NCBI RefSeq assembly: GCF_017897595.1
Contig: NZ_JAGKIK010000005.1
Coordinates: 62,001 to 126,000, forward strand
DNA from: Aquimarina sp. U1-2
GTDB lineage: Bacteria; Bacteroidota; Bacteroidia; Flavobacteriales; Flavobacteriaceae
Length of the DNA: 64,000 bases
Direction: 5' to 3'
The notes beneath the pieces are model-generated. The model was not told the DNA's origin. It worked only from the letters and a program-made list of their open reading frames with translations, and searched no databases. The position numbers were made by a program, and so were the translations under genes. Positions 9,501-18,921 of the stretch are shown in pieces; positions within the stretch are counted from its first letter, which is position 1; each line of letters starts with the position of its first letter.

Positions 9501-9620
9501 TATTGCACGTTACGAGAGCTATTTTTGGTTTGGAAAATGTCTCCTGCACCCTGCGAGAACAATTTTAGGTCACAATGACTATCTCCTGCACCCTGTGAGA
9601 GCTGTTTTTTAGTGCTATGT
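9501..9620. repeat. Tandem repeat, about 41 bp x 3, imperfect
   Basis: CTCCTGCACCCTGCGAGA (from 9541) recurs as CTCCTGCACCCTGTGAGA (from 9582); a weaker unit TTGCACGTTACGAGAG precedes it near 9503. The period is about 41 bp. There are too few units and no conserved spacing pattern for CRISPR. Confidence 0.55.
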
Positions 9621-9678
9621 TAATCGATTGTAAGTTTACATACGATATTTTTATTGTATTTTAGATCAAAACAAAATC

Positions 9679-10494
9679 ATGAAAAATCTTACCCCACTTT
9701 TCTATTGCTTTTTTTCAATAATCGCATGTGCTCAAGAAAATTTCAATTTATATTATGAAGAAACTGAAAACGGTTTCTCGGTATTAGCCGATAATGATGA
9801 GTACAGCCCGGTATCTGCAGATATCACCTTTAGACTCGAAAATCTTAAGTCTTCCCAGGGGAACAATAAGATATTCGTGGTTCCGGCAAGAACCAAGAAA
9901 CACAAAATTACAAACCTAGACGTAGTGGATCGTTCAAAACGAGTAAAGTTTGGATTTGAAACCTCTTTTAATTTCGGAAACCACGACCTTAAAACATATG
10001 ATACAAATTTCGATTATTACTTGCCTTTCGAAAAAGGAAGTACTTTTTGGCTTTCACAGGGGTATAATGGAGCAACATCACATAAAAATGAGAATGCTTT
10101 AGATTTTAAAATGCCCGTTGGAACAAAAATTTATGCAGCTCGCGATGGTGTGGTGATCGATGTCGAAGATTCTTATAGTAAGCGTTGTACCGATCCTGAA
10201 TGTGCCAAGCATAACAATTATATCCTGATCTATCATAATGATGGTACTTTTGCAGAATATGCACATTTAAAAAAAGGCGGTGCCAGGGTACATAGAGGAG
10301 ATCAAATAAAAATTGGTCAATTTATCGGGTATAGTGGTGATGTGGGTTGGGCTACAGGACCTCATTTGCATTTCATAGTGTTTTTACAACGAATAAAAGA
10401 CCGGGTTACGCTCGAAACGAAATTTTTAACAGGAAATGGTTCTAAATCAATATCTCTTATTGAAAAAGAAGAGTATACCAGAAACTACAAATAA
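9679..10494 (+). CDS. M23-family (LytM) metallopeptidase
   Basis: Exported zinc peptidase of the lysostaphin/LytM family, expected to cut peptidoglycan cross-links. The signal region (residues 1-18) ends SIIACAQE; IIAC could be a lipobox. The catalytic domain spans about 120-240: H135 and D142 (SHKNENALDF), H196 (AEYAHLKKG), and the HxH pair H229/H231 in TGPHLHF, so all zinc and catalytic residues are present. An insert with two cysteines (residues 170-175) sits in the domain. It appears monocistronic; the stop codon is directly followed by the nested A/B repeat. Confidence 0.88.
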   Translation: MKNLTPLFYCFFSIIACAQENFNLYYEETENGFSVLADNDEYSPVSADITFRLENLKSSQGNNKIFVVPARTKKHKITNLDVVDRSKRVKFGFETSFNFGNHDLKTYDTNFDYYLPFEKGSTFWLSQGYNGATSHKNENALDFKMPVGTKIYAARDGVVIDVEDSYSKRCTDPECAKHNNYILIYHNDGTFAEYAHLKKGGARVHRGDQIKIGQFIGYSGDVGWATGPHLHFIVFLQRIKDRVTLETKFLTGNGSKSISLIEKEEYTRNYK

Positions 10495-10496
10495 TA

Positions 10497-10824
10497 CCAA
10501 AATTAATATAAAAGTAGGTCAATATACTTGTTCATATCCTCTTCTACTTCATTACAAAAAGCTTCCAGAGCTAAGGCTATGCAAGAATTTTGAAACTTTG
10601 TATAAGAAGATAGCAACGGCGCATCTTTAACCCGCTTTATGCATTAGAATTTCGTTATGAGGTTTGAAAATGCAATAAAACCAAGTGTTTTCTAAGTTTC
10701 AGCATAGCATCGCTACGGTGAAACTTAAAAATACAACGTAGTGCTTGGTTTTGCAGCAGTTTAAAGCCGTAATAGATTTTCTAATGCATAAAGCGGGTTT
10801 AACCTATTTTTATATTTATTTTGG
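10497..10824. repeat. Family A element (156 bp) interrupted by a B element
   Basis: Terminal inverted repeats of about 25 bases (ATACCAAAATTAATATAAAA on the left, its near complement ending TTTTGGTAT at 10827 on the right) match at 23 of 25 positions. Flanking TA dinucleotides suggest a TA target. Removing B (10631-10797) and one TTTAA leaves a 156-bp element alignable with the copies at 22199-22526 and 47853-48015. Confidence 0.8.
10631..10797. mobile_element. Family B element, 167 bp MITE-like, TTTAA flanks
   Basis: It begins CCCGCTTTATGCATTAGAA and ends in the inverse, with a second internal palindrome AAGTTTCAGCATAGC/GCTACGGTGAAACTT. Both sides carry TTTAA (10626-10630, 10798-10802). It has no ORF. 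It is about 95% identical by eye to the copies at 22281-22447 and 55491-55657, each exactly 167 bp. Confidence 0.85.
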
Positions 10825-10876
10825 TATAATATAATTTAAGTATATTTCGCCATAAAAAATTAAACGTAATATCATA

Positions 10877-12676
10877 ATGAAAAAAATTCTCACTGTCTTT
10901 TGCATACTACTAGTTTCCATTTCATGTAAGGATGAAGCAACTACCAAAAACACTACAACCAAGGCAGATACAGATGTAAGCGCCAAATTCAATACTATGT
11001 TAGAGGATTATTATGAAGAGGGTCTTCAACTCAATCCCATTCAAGCTACCTTTACAGGAGATAATCGTTTTAACGATCAATTTCCAAACCCGTTAGCGTA
11101 CGAAACAGTTACCAAAGTCAAAGCGCACTTTACGAAATATAAAGAAGCACTTGAAAAGTTTGATGATGAATCGCTTTCGGATAGCGAAAAAATGAGCAAA
11201 GCAATTCTAAAATGGGAATGCGATATTAATCTCGAAGGTTTTCATTATAAATCAGAGTATTTCCCTATCGATCAAATGTGGTCGATCAACCTTATGATGG
11301 GTCAATTAGCCAGTGGTGCCAGCGCTCAGCCTTTTACAACAGTAGAAGATTATGATAAGTGGTTGAATAGATTAGATGGGTACATTGCCTGGATGAGTTC
11401 TGCTGGTGAAAAAATGAAAGAAGGTATGGCTGCGGGTTATGTGCTTCCTAAATCTTTAATCATCAAAGTCCTACCACAATTAAAAGCCTTAACTGTTAAA
11501 GACCCTGAAGCTCATTTATTTTATAGCCCAATAAAAAATTTCCCTGATAGTTTTTCTGAAGAGGATAAAAAGCAGTTGACCAAAAAATATACCCAAATGG
11601 TAACCGAGCGTATCGTACCCGCTTATGAAGTACTACACGAATTTATGAGTACCGAATATTTAGATGCCGGTAGAACTACTTCGGGGATTGCAGCTATTCC
11701 CAACGGTGAAGCTTTTTATAACTATCAAATTAAGCTGTATACTACAACTGATATGACAGCTAATGAAATTCATGAGTTAGGATTAGCTGAAGTAGCTCGC
11801 ATATCCAATGAAATGGAAAAAATCAAAGATCAGGTTGGTTTTAAAGGTGATTTAAAAGCTTTCTTTAATGAGGTGCGTAACAAAAAGGAGCTCATGCCTT
11901 TTACCGAACCACAACAAGTGATCGATAACTTTAATGCGATTCATGATCGTATGAAACCTCAGATTGAAAAACTATTTGATGTAAAACCTAAAACTCCATT
12001 CGAGGTTCGCCGTACCGAAGAGTTTCGAGAAAAATCGGCCAGTGCAGAGTATAATCCAGGTTCACTTGATGGTACACGGCCTGGAATCTTCTATACTCCA
12101 ATTCCTGATGTTACCAAATATAATACTTATAGCGATGAGTCTTTATTTTTGCACGAAGCCATTCCCGGGCATCATTATCAAATTTCATTAACCCAGGAGA
12201 GTACCACGTTACCAAAATTTAGAAAAACGCTTTGGTATAGTGGTTATGGAGAAGGTTGGGCTTTGTATAGTGAATCTTTGGGTAAAGAACTTGGATTGTA
12301 TACAGATCCCTACCAATACTTTGGTATGCTAGGCGCAGAAATGCATCGCGCCGTTCGCCTGGTGGTAGATACCGGGTTACATGCTAAAGGATGGACTAGA
12401 GAACAGGCTATACAATATTCGTTGGATAACGAGGCAGTTTCAGAAGCAGGTATTACCTCTGAGATCGAGCGTTACATGGCAAATCCTGGTCAGGCTTTAT
12501 CTTACAAAATTGGGCAACTCAAAATAAGAGAACTTCGCGCGCGGGCCGAAACCGCTTTGGGTGATACATTTGATATTCGACAGTTTCATAATGAAATACT
12601 AGAAACAGGCTGTGTACCTTTAGCACTATTAGAAGATAAAATAGACAATTGGATACTACGAGCGTCTGATAAATAA
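10877..12676 (+). CDS. DUF885 family putative metallopeptidase lipoprotein
   Basis: A 599-residue DUF885 protein. The lipoprotein signal ends VSISC (about residue 17). The family motif LHEAIPGHHYQ (HEAIPGHH from about residue 426) resembles a zinc-peptidase HExxH variant, and GYGEGWALYSE and ERYMANPGQALSYKIG are further family hallmarks. The family is thought to be peptidase-like, but substrates are poorly known. The upstream region is the nested A/B repeat; a possible promoter uses TTG inside the right end of A (10821-10823) and TATATTTC at 10841, 17 nt apart. Confidence 0.85.
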   Translation: MKKILTVFCILLVSISCKDEATTKNTTTKADTDVSAKFNTMLEDYYEEGLQLNPIQATFTGDNRFNDQFPNPLAYETVTKVKAHFTKYKEALEKFDDESLSDSEKMSKAILKWECDINLEGFHYKSEYFPIDQMWSINLMMGQLASGASAQPFTTVEDYDKWLNRLDGYIAWMSSAGEKMKEGMAAGYVLPKSLIIKVLPQLKALTVKDPEAHLFYSPIKNFPDSFSEEDKKQLTKKYTQMVTERIVPAYEVLHEFMSTEYLDAGRTTSGIAAIPNGEAFYNYQIKLYTTTDMTANEIHELGLAEVARISNEMEKIKDQVGFKGDLKAFFNEVRNKKELMPFTEPQQVIDNFNAIHDRMKPQIEKLFDVKPKTPFEVRRTEEFREKSASAEYNPGSLDGTRPGIFYTPIPDVTKYNTYSDESLFLHEAIPGHHYQISLTQESTTLPKFRKTLWYSGYGEGWALYSESLGKELGLYTDPYQYFGMLGAEMHRAVRLVVDTGLHAKGWTREQAIQYSLDNEAVSEAGITSEIERYMANPGQALSYKIGQLKIRELRARAETALGDTFDIRQFHNEILETGCVPLALLEDKIDNWILRASDK

Positions 12677-12819
12677 CGTTCACTATTTTATCAACGATTG
12701 GATTAATCCTTGGTCTTTATACTGTAAAATTTTAACAAAGGAGTTTTAAGAAGTTAGTTGTTTATTTAATGGGCTCTAAATAAGTTCAAAAAATTCATCA
12801 ATCAAAAAATAATCTTTTT

Positions 12820-14850
12820 ATGAAGCAACAAGCTAAGTTTTTTCAGTTATTCCTTATTGGATCTTTATGTTTATGTATCTCCTGTTCTTCAGATGATAGC
12901 AGAGATCAAAATCAATTTCCTGGTCAAAATAGTGATGGATGTATAGTTACCTCCTTAGCGCAAGTTCAAACCGGTCAATCTGTTCAGTTTAGAACATGCT
13001 TGGATGATGCGAGTACCTATCTTTGGAATTTTGGTGACGGTCAGACTTCTACACAAAAATTTCCATCACATGTTTATCAAGAGGCAGGAACGTATACAGT
13101 GCTTCTAACCATTGATGACAATGAAACGCCTTATGAACTATCAATTACCGTTAACGAGAGCGCACCCATAAGTAATAATATGCATAGTGGTATTATTAGT
13201 AAAGATGAGGTATGGAAAGAAGGAGAACACTTTATCACCGGAGGATTAATTATACATGCAAAAGTTACTATAGAACCAGGCGCAATTATACGAATCAATC
13301 CGGGAATCCCGATAATTTTTGTTGAATCACAAGATGCAAAAACAGGTACAAATGCTTCTGTTTATGCCGTAGGGACACCTGAAAAACCGATTGTATTTAC
13401 TTCATCTCAGGATAATCCCTCACCAGGAGATTGGGGTGAATTCAGTTTTGGCAAACATTCGTTAATTGAAACATCTGTATTTGAGTATTGTACATTTGAG
13501 TATGGCGGAAAGTCAATTAACGGCATAGGTCCGCGTCCTATGGTTTCTATTGTTGATCAAGGGAGAGTGTCCTTTAACCATTGTACATTCCGTTATTCTG
13601 AAGGTTATGCCATTCAATTGGATGAAAAAAGTACTTTTGAAAAATTCAGCAACAATACAGTTGCTGATAATGGTAGTTATGATATCAATATTTCAGGTAA
13701 TTCTGCTGGAAGTATAGAAGATAATAATAACATTGAAGGGAAAGGTATTTTAATTTCCATTCATCGTATCACTGAAACAGTAAACTGGAGCGGTCAAAAT
13801 AGCCCATATGTGTTAGAAACTGATCTCTTAATAGGATCTAGTGAGCCTAATACTGGTGGGAGTTTGACCTTAAATGAAGGTGTAACATTAGCATTTGCAG
13901 AAGGCATAGGATTACGAACTTCAGATAATGATATTTCTTTATATGTAAACGGAACCGCAGCTCGCCCGGTAATTTTTACTGCCCTAAATGATGATGCTAC
14001 TTCTTTATGGAAAGGTGTTGAACTTACGGGTTCACTTTCAGAGGACTCATATTTTAATTATGCAATATTTGAAAAAGCCGGTAGTTATTCCCGATTTGAT
14101 ACTCACAATGCAGTAATATATGTAAATGGGACTACCTTAAACATGACTAACTGTAAAATAAGCGGGAATAAAAAATATGGGATACAATTCTCATCAATGG
14201 CAGAATTAGGAGAATTTAGTAATAATGATATTGGTTCTACTAATGAATACGCTATGGGCATGCGGGGTAATCAGGCTGGTGGTATAGATTCTGGGAATAC
14301 CTTTAGCGGAGGTAAAGATGTAGAATTGTTTTCTAACGATAATATTGATAAAGATATAACATGGCCTGCTTTAGGTGTGTTTTATAGAATTATGCGTACT
14401 TTATATATTGGATCCCAGTCAGGTACTTTTAATACCTTGACACTATCTCCTGGCGTCAAAATTTCAGGAAATATCGAAGTAGGAAAGAATTATACTACAG
14501 GAGAGGGTATCATTAATGCACCGGGATCCTTAATTGCAGTAGGTACTGAAAGTGAACCCATACTTTTTGAAAATGGAGGATTATCCACCGCTGAAATGAT
14601 ATCTTTTGAAGGTCAAACACAGTCCAACAGTATTCTTGATCATTGTATAGTAGATGGTAAAAGCTTGACTTCAGTTGGGATTAGGATAACATTTATCGAA
14701 AATGATCAGTCTAATCCTTATCCAACTATTAGAAATTCAACTATAAAGAATATGACAGGATATCCTATTTACGTGTCAGATGCTTATCCAATAATAGAAA
14801 ATAATAGTTATGAGGGCAACGGCACTAACGATGTCTATTATATACCTTAG
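12820..14850 (+). CDS. PKD-domain, right-handed beta-helix lipoprotein
   Basis: A 676-residue protein with a lipoprotein signal (SLCLCISC followed by SSDDS), a PKD domain at about residues 45-110 (YLWNFGDGQTS, HVYQEAGTYTVLLTI), and a long region of parallel beta-helix character with repeated phrases such as N-x-V-YVNGT, ISGNKKYGIQF and NSTIKN. Such proteins bind or cleave polysaccharides or act as surface adhesins; no catalytic site is apparent, so the role is open. The SSDDS after the lipid cysteine fits surface-exposed flavobacterial lipoproteins. A terminator follows at 14891. Confidence 0.8.
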   Translation: MKQQAKFFQLFLIGSLCLCISCSSDDSRDQNQFPGQNSDGCIVTSLAQVQTGQSVQFRTCLDDASTYLWNFGDGQTSTQKFPSHVYQEAGTYTVLLTIDDNETPYELSITVNESAPISNNMHSGIISKDEVWKEGEHFITGGLIIHAKVTIEPGAIIRINPGIPIIFVESQDAKTGTNASVYAVGTPEKPIVFTSSQDNPSPGDWGEFSFGKHSLIETSVFEYCTFEYGGKSINGIGPRPMVSIVDQGRVSFNHCTFRYSEGYAIQLDEKSTFEKFSNNTVADNGSYDINISGNSAGSIEDNNNIEGKGILISIHRITETVNWSGQNSPYVLETDLLIGSSEPNTGGSLTLNEGVTLAFAEGIGLRTSDNDISLYVNGTAARPVIFTALNDDATSLWKGVELTGSLSEDSYFNYAIFEKAGSYSRFDTHNAVIYVNGTTLNMTNCKISGNKKYGIQFSSMAELGEFSNNDIGSTNEYAMGMRGNQAGGIDSGNTFSGGKDVELFSNDNIDKDITWPALGVFYRIMRTLYIGSQSGTFNTLTLSPGVKISGNIEVGKNYTTGEGIINAPGSLIAVGTESEPILFENGGLSTAEMISFEGQTQSNSILDHCIVDGKSLTSVGIRITFIENDQSNPYPTIRNSTIKNMTGYPIYVSDAYPIIENNSYEGNGTNDVYYIP

Positions 14851-14890
14851 TTTGTAAGGTTTGATATACTCATCTATCTAAAAAATAAGA

Positions 14891-14920
14891 AGCCGGAAGT
14901 TATACAAACTTCTGGCTTTT
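14891..14920 (+). terminator. Intrinsic terminator after PKD/beta-helix gene
   Basis: Stem AGCCGGAAGT/ACTTCTGGCT (one G-T pair), loop TATACAA, followed by TTTT. Confidence 0.75.
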
Positions 14921-15235
14921 CAGTATTAAATTCTACACTTTATTACTTAAAGATCAGAGATTTATAGTTTGCTATAAAACTTTGTCTTTATATTTTTTCA
15001 GTATTGTCCGGTTAAAGAAACTAGACCGCTGCACTGCAAGAAAATAGAACAAAGACTTAGTTGTAAATACTTATTTATTATAGTTTTTGAAGTAAAGGCG
15101 ATTCATTTTCAAAATAAGTTGTCTAAATTTTAGAAAAGCAAGGTGTCTTTTCTATAAACTCCTAAATTCTTAATGGTAATAGAGGTTTTCAGAGCTTATC
15201 AACTTTTTTATCGCACAACAATGTTATATTTTTTG

Positions 15236-15383
15236 ATTGTCCGTTATTATACCTAAAATTTAACTGAGAAGTCATCCTGAATTCATTTCAGGATCTCATT
15301 ACGTTTATTTTCAGTACATTGAGATGAGAAGCTGAAACGAGTTCAGCTTGACGCAAACCGTTTAGGTTAAATTACGGATATTC
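15236..15383. repeat. Family E palindromic element, 148 bp
   Basis: Same termini and order as the 171-bp copy at 1811-1981 but lacking 23 bp from the internal GAAACGAG...CTCGTTTC hairpin. The rest of the 626-bp gap (14921-15235) shows only a weak inverted repeat and no gene. Confidence 0.75.
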
Positions 15384-15476
15384 GTTATTTTTTTATTTTA
15401 TCTGCAATGGCATCGTACTACAACGGAAATTATTTAATTTTAAGTCCATCAAACTCTAACTAAACTTATAGTTTTC

Positions 15477-17099
15477 ATGCAAAAACACATCTTATACTTC
15501 GTAATAGTACTTATAGTTATTTCCTGTAAGAAGGCAACAACCGTAGACCTATTAGTGCTAAATGCTAATATATATACCGTAGACGAAAGTAATCCTAAAG
15601 CGTCAGCTATCGCAATAGAAGATGGTAAATTTATAGCAGTAGGTCAAACTGAGAAGATTTTAGAAAAATATAATGCTCAACATATGCTAGATGTTGGCGG
15701 AAAGACTATTGTACCTGGATTAATCGATGCACACTGCCATTTTTATCGACTAGGGTTACAGCAGCAAAAGGTAGATCTTGTGGGAACACGTAGCTATGAT
15801 GAAATGTTAGATCGTATGGCTAAATTTCAAAAGGAAAAGCAAGTTAGTTTTATTACGGGTCGCGGTTGGGATCAAAATGACTGGGAGATAAAAGAATTTC
15901 CTACTAAAGAAAAATTAGATAGTCTGTTTCCTGATACGCCGGTAGCCGTTCGAAGAGTAGATGGGCATGCATTGCTTGCCAATCAAAAAGCCTTAGACAT
16001 TGCTAATATTACAATGGCAACAAAAGTAGAGGGAGGAGAGATTCTAAAAAAAGATGGAAAACTAACAGGGGTGCTTATTGATAATCCCATGGCATTGGTT
16101 GAGCGTATTATTCCAGAACCTACATTATTAGAAAGTGTTCAAGCCTTAAAGGATGCCGAGAAAATCAATTTTAGTTACGGATTAACTACTGTAGATGACG
16201 CAGGTTTAAGTCCGAAAGTGATTGCTCTGATTGACAGTTTACAGCGAATAGGAGAATTAAAAATACGAATTTATGCGATGGTAAGTAACGAGCCTGATTA
16301 TGTTGAGTATTACCTAAAAAATGGAGTGTACAAAACCGATAAACTGAATGTTTCCTCTTTTAAGGTATATGCCGATGGAGCGCTTGGATCCAGAGGTGCC
16401 GCTCTAAAACAACCTTATGCCGATCAAGAAAACCACTTTGGAGCTATGGTTATTGGGAATGCCGAATTTAAAAATTTAGCAAAACGATTGGCAGATTCGC
16501 CGTTTCAAATGAATACTCATGCCATCGGTGACTCTGCCAATGCGGTAGTCATGAATACGTATTACGAAGTGCTCGCCAATACAACAAACAGAAGATGGCG
16601 CGTAGAACATGCCCAGGTTGTAGCTCCTGAAGAGTTCGAAATACTTAATGATAATTTGATCATGAGTGTTCAACCTACACATGCCACTAGTGATATGTAC
16701 TGGGCAGGTAAGCGATTAGGAACCGAGCGAATAAAAGGCGCATATGCGTATAAAAAACTATTAGAGAAGACAAGCAAAATTGCTTTAGGAACCGACTATC
16801 CGGTAGAACATGTAAGTCCGTTTTATACATTTTATGCCGCGGTCGCCAGAAAAGACTTAAGTCAATATCCCAAAAACGGTTTTCAACGTAAAGATGCGTT
16901 AACCAGAGAAGAAACCTTGAAAGGAATGACCATCTGGGCAGCATTTAGTAATTTTGAAGAAATGGAAAAAGGAAGCATTACTGCCGGAAAATTTGCAGAT
17001 TTTGTGATTCTCGAAGAAGATATCATGCAAATTGAAGAAGATAAACTCCCAAATATTAAAGTAAATGCTACATTTCTAAACGGAGAAAAGGTATATTAG
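15477..17099 (+). CDS. YtcJ-like amidohydrolase, predicted lipoprotein
   Basis: A metal-dependent amidohydrolase of the YtcJ/N-substituted formamide deformylase type, 540 residues. A lipoprotein signal (IVISC, about residue 17) anchors it outside the cytoplasm. The N-terminal beta-sandwich part (NANIYTVDESNPKASAIAIEDGKFIAVG) leads into the metal motif GLIDAHCHF (HxH near residues 86-88), a later NTHAIGD (metal His), EHAQ, and ALGTDYPVE (catalytic Asp), then the C-terminal FADFVILEED. All expected metal ligands are visible. The substrate is unknown. It is transcribed alone; the next gene is convergent. Confidence 0.85.
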   Translation: MQKHILYFVIVLIVISCKKATTVDLLVLNANIYTVDESNPKASAIAIEDGKFIAVGQTEKILEKYNAQHMLDVGGKTIVPGLIDAHCHFYRLGLQQQKVDLVGTRSYDEMLDRMAKFQKEKQVSFITGRGWDQNDWEIKEFPTKEKLDSLFPDTPVAVRRVDGHALLANQKALDIANITMATKVEGGEILKKDGKLTGVLIDNPMALVERIIPEPTLLESVQALKDAEKINFSYGLTTVDDAGLSPKVIALIDSLQRIGELKIRIYAMVSNEPDYVEYYLKNGVYKTDKLNVSSFKVYADGALGSRGAALKQPYADQENHFGAMVIGNAEFKNLAKRLADSPFQMNTHAIGDSANAVVMNTYYEVLANTTNRRWRVEHAQVVAPEEFEILNDNLIMSVQPTHATSDMYWAGKRLGTERIKGAYAYKKLLEKTSKIALGTDYPVEHVSPFYTFYAAVARKDLSQYPKNGFQRKDALTREETLKGMTIWAAFSNFEEMEKGSITAGKFADFVILEEDIMQIEEDKLPNIKVNATFLNGEKVY

Positions 17100-17137
17100 T
17101 TGGTAGTTGATTTTGTGTTTTTCTCAAACATTAATTT

Positions 17138-17935
17138 TTATTTCCCTCCGTTTGCTTGTAAATCTGCAATGCAAGCTGCATCAAGTCTGGGTACTTCACT
17201 CATTCCCATAATACCGCTTGTAAATTGTATAGAAGCCTGCATTAAACACCCTGATACGTTACAATGATTGTTTCCTTCATTTTGATCATTAATTGATTCA
17301 TGCGGCGATTGTTGTGGTGTCCCCAAATCCACTAAACCCAAAAGATGAGAAAATTCATGATGTAATGTTGCAGTTTCAATAGTACTTAATGAGGGAGCTC
17401 TAGGTCCGGATCTACTAAATCTACGAAGTGTTCCCTCATAGATAACCATCGAGGTGTTTTTGTAGGCAGATCCTAAAGTAACTTGCTCACCAGAGTCATT
17501 TTCGTTACTACCATCGGCAAAGTATACATACACTGCTATATCATCTCCTTCATTAAATAATGTACGTGTATTCTTTTCTATTTCTCTAATTTCTTCTATG
17601 GTAAAAGGAGCAGTATTAGAAGAGGGAACGGTGCGTAAATTAATGGTAATACCATCTGGTTTGTTTAATCGATCTTCCAAAAATGTCCTGAAGTTTTCAA
17701 TCGCAATACTTGTAGGTTCAAAACCTTCGACTGCTACAATTTCAATAGTTAAACTTTTAAAAGTTGTATCACTTAATAGATCATTGGGTGTGCCACCGCT
17801 TCCTAAAGGAAGATTATTTGCTATTTGATCAGGATTGCCATTGATAGGAGAATCATCATCATCAGAACATCCAACTAAAATAAAAGTGGAAATTAATAGA
17901 TAACTTAAAAGCTTAGTCAGTTGCACAATATTCAA
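17138..17935 (-). CDS. Metzincin-like metalloprotease lipoprotein
   Basis: A 265-residue lipoprotein (signal FILVGC followed by SDDDDS) with the zinc motif HHEFSHLLGLVDLG near residues 190-204, which fits HExxHxxGxxD of metzincins. Two cysteines (HCNVSGCLM) and a Met-containing GIMGMSE stretch may correspond to the Met-turn region. The acidic linker suggests surface display. Convergent with the amidohydrolase gene (38 bp apart). Substrate unknown. Confidence 0.8.
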   Translation of the reverse strand: MNIVQLTKLLSYLLISTFILVGCSDDDDSPINGNPDQIANNLPLGSGGTPNDLLSDTTFKSLTIEIVAVEGFEPTSIAIENFRTFLEDRLNKPDGITINLRTVPSSNTAPFTIEEIREIEKNTRTLFNEGDDIAVYVYFADGSNENDSGEQVTLGSAYKNTSMVIYEGTLRRFSRSGPRAPSLSTIETATLHHEFSHLLGLVDLGTPQQSPHESINDQNEGNNHCNVSGCLMQASIQFTSGIMGMSEVPRLDAACIADLQANGGK

Positions 17936-18173
17936 TATTTGTAGGTTTATCTATAAATAAACTACCTAAAGCAGTCTTAAAGCAATAGGAGTTCAAAAAC
18001 AATTCAAATAACGAAATAATCTAAATATACTGTATTCTTGTCCGTTGGATAAATAAACAAATTTACAAGATACTTTTACCGAAGTTTAACATTGTTTTTA
18101 GAACAGATGTATAGTCTATCAAATAGTATACCAGTTATATTCAGTAATAATTAGGTCTAGTCTTCAACTACGA

Positions 18174-18884
18174 TTAGGTCATAGTTAACTTAGCTAAATA
18201 ATCATGATTGCTGCCTTCAATAATTAATTCACATATAAAACCATGCGTATTGGCGGCGTTCTGCAAGGTGTTAAAATCGATAAACAACCAGTCGAACCAG
18301 TTTGACTTTTGTTCTTTATAGCGTAATCGATATTTGATTTCTCCGTAATAGGCAGTAGTAATATCTACCCAGAAACCTCCGTCTTCATCTGTGAATAGGT
18401 ATGAAATATCTGAAGAATCTAAAAGGATTTGCCCTTTCGGCTTCAATAGTGTTTTAAGATGAATAAAAAAGTGATCTATATTAGCTAGTTTTCCTATAAT
18501 CCCACTTCCATTCATCAACAACAATAAGGTATCAAACTTTTTATCGGTAAGTTGGTAGACATCTTTAACATGTGCACGCTGTATTCCTCGTTTTTTACAA
18601 ATCTCTATAGCTCCGCCAGAAATGTCTATTGCGGTCACATTTAGATTCCTTTTATTTTGCAGATACATACTATGACTGCCAGCACCGCAACCAATATCAA
18701 GAATTTCGCCCCGACATAATTCTAGTGCACGCTGTTCTAATTTTGGCATTTCTTCATAATTTCTAAAAAGGTAGGGTACAGGGATATGATCATCATCAAA
18801 GTCGGGTGATTGTACAATGATATCTTCAGTATAGTTCTGATTAAAAAAATCTTTTATTGCTTCTCCAAAAATATCTGTATGCAT
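18174..18884 (-). CDS. Class I SAM-dependent methyltransferase
   Basis: A cytoplasmic methyltransferase of about 236 residues. Motif I is EILDIGCGAGSH, followed by an acidic loop (NVTAIDIS) and DTLLLLMNGSGIIGK as the post-motif region. I chose the ATG at 18884 (MHTDIFGEA); the longer frame would start with GTG at 18908 and run into the promoter of the divergent gene at 18922. The substrate cannot be predicted. Confidence 0.8.
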   Translation of the reverse strand: MHTDIFGEAIKDFFNQNYTEDIIVQSPDFDDDHIPVPYLFRNYEEMPKLEQRALELCRGEILDIGCGAGSHSMYLQNKRNLNVTAIDISGGAIEICKKRGIQRAHVKDVYQLTDKKFDTLLLLMNGSGIIGKLANIDHFFIHLKTLLKPKGQILLDSSDISYLFTDEDGGFWVDITTAYYGEIKYRLRYKEQKSNWFDWLFIDFNTLQNAANTHGFICELIIEGSNHDYLAKLTMT

Positions 18885-18909
18885 ATGTAGTTTACTGAAA
18901 GTTAACACT

Positions 18910-18917
18910 TAATTTTG
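18910..18917 (+). promoter_or_regulatory. -7 box of YkgJ-type gene, probably leaderless
   Basis: TAATTTTG fits TAnnTTTG and ends only 4 nt before the ATG at 18922, so transcription should start at or next to the start codon. Confidence 0.5.
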
Positions 18918-18921
18918 CAGT

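Noticed and set aside
9501-9620. Possible CRISPR array
   Set aside because: Only two good units, period 41 with related spacers, no cas genes.
10497-10827. A single long riboswitch-like structure upstream of the DUF885 gene
   Set aside because: The fold is explained by two nested inverted-repeat elements that recur elsewhere in different contexts.
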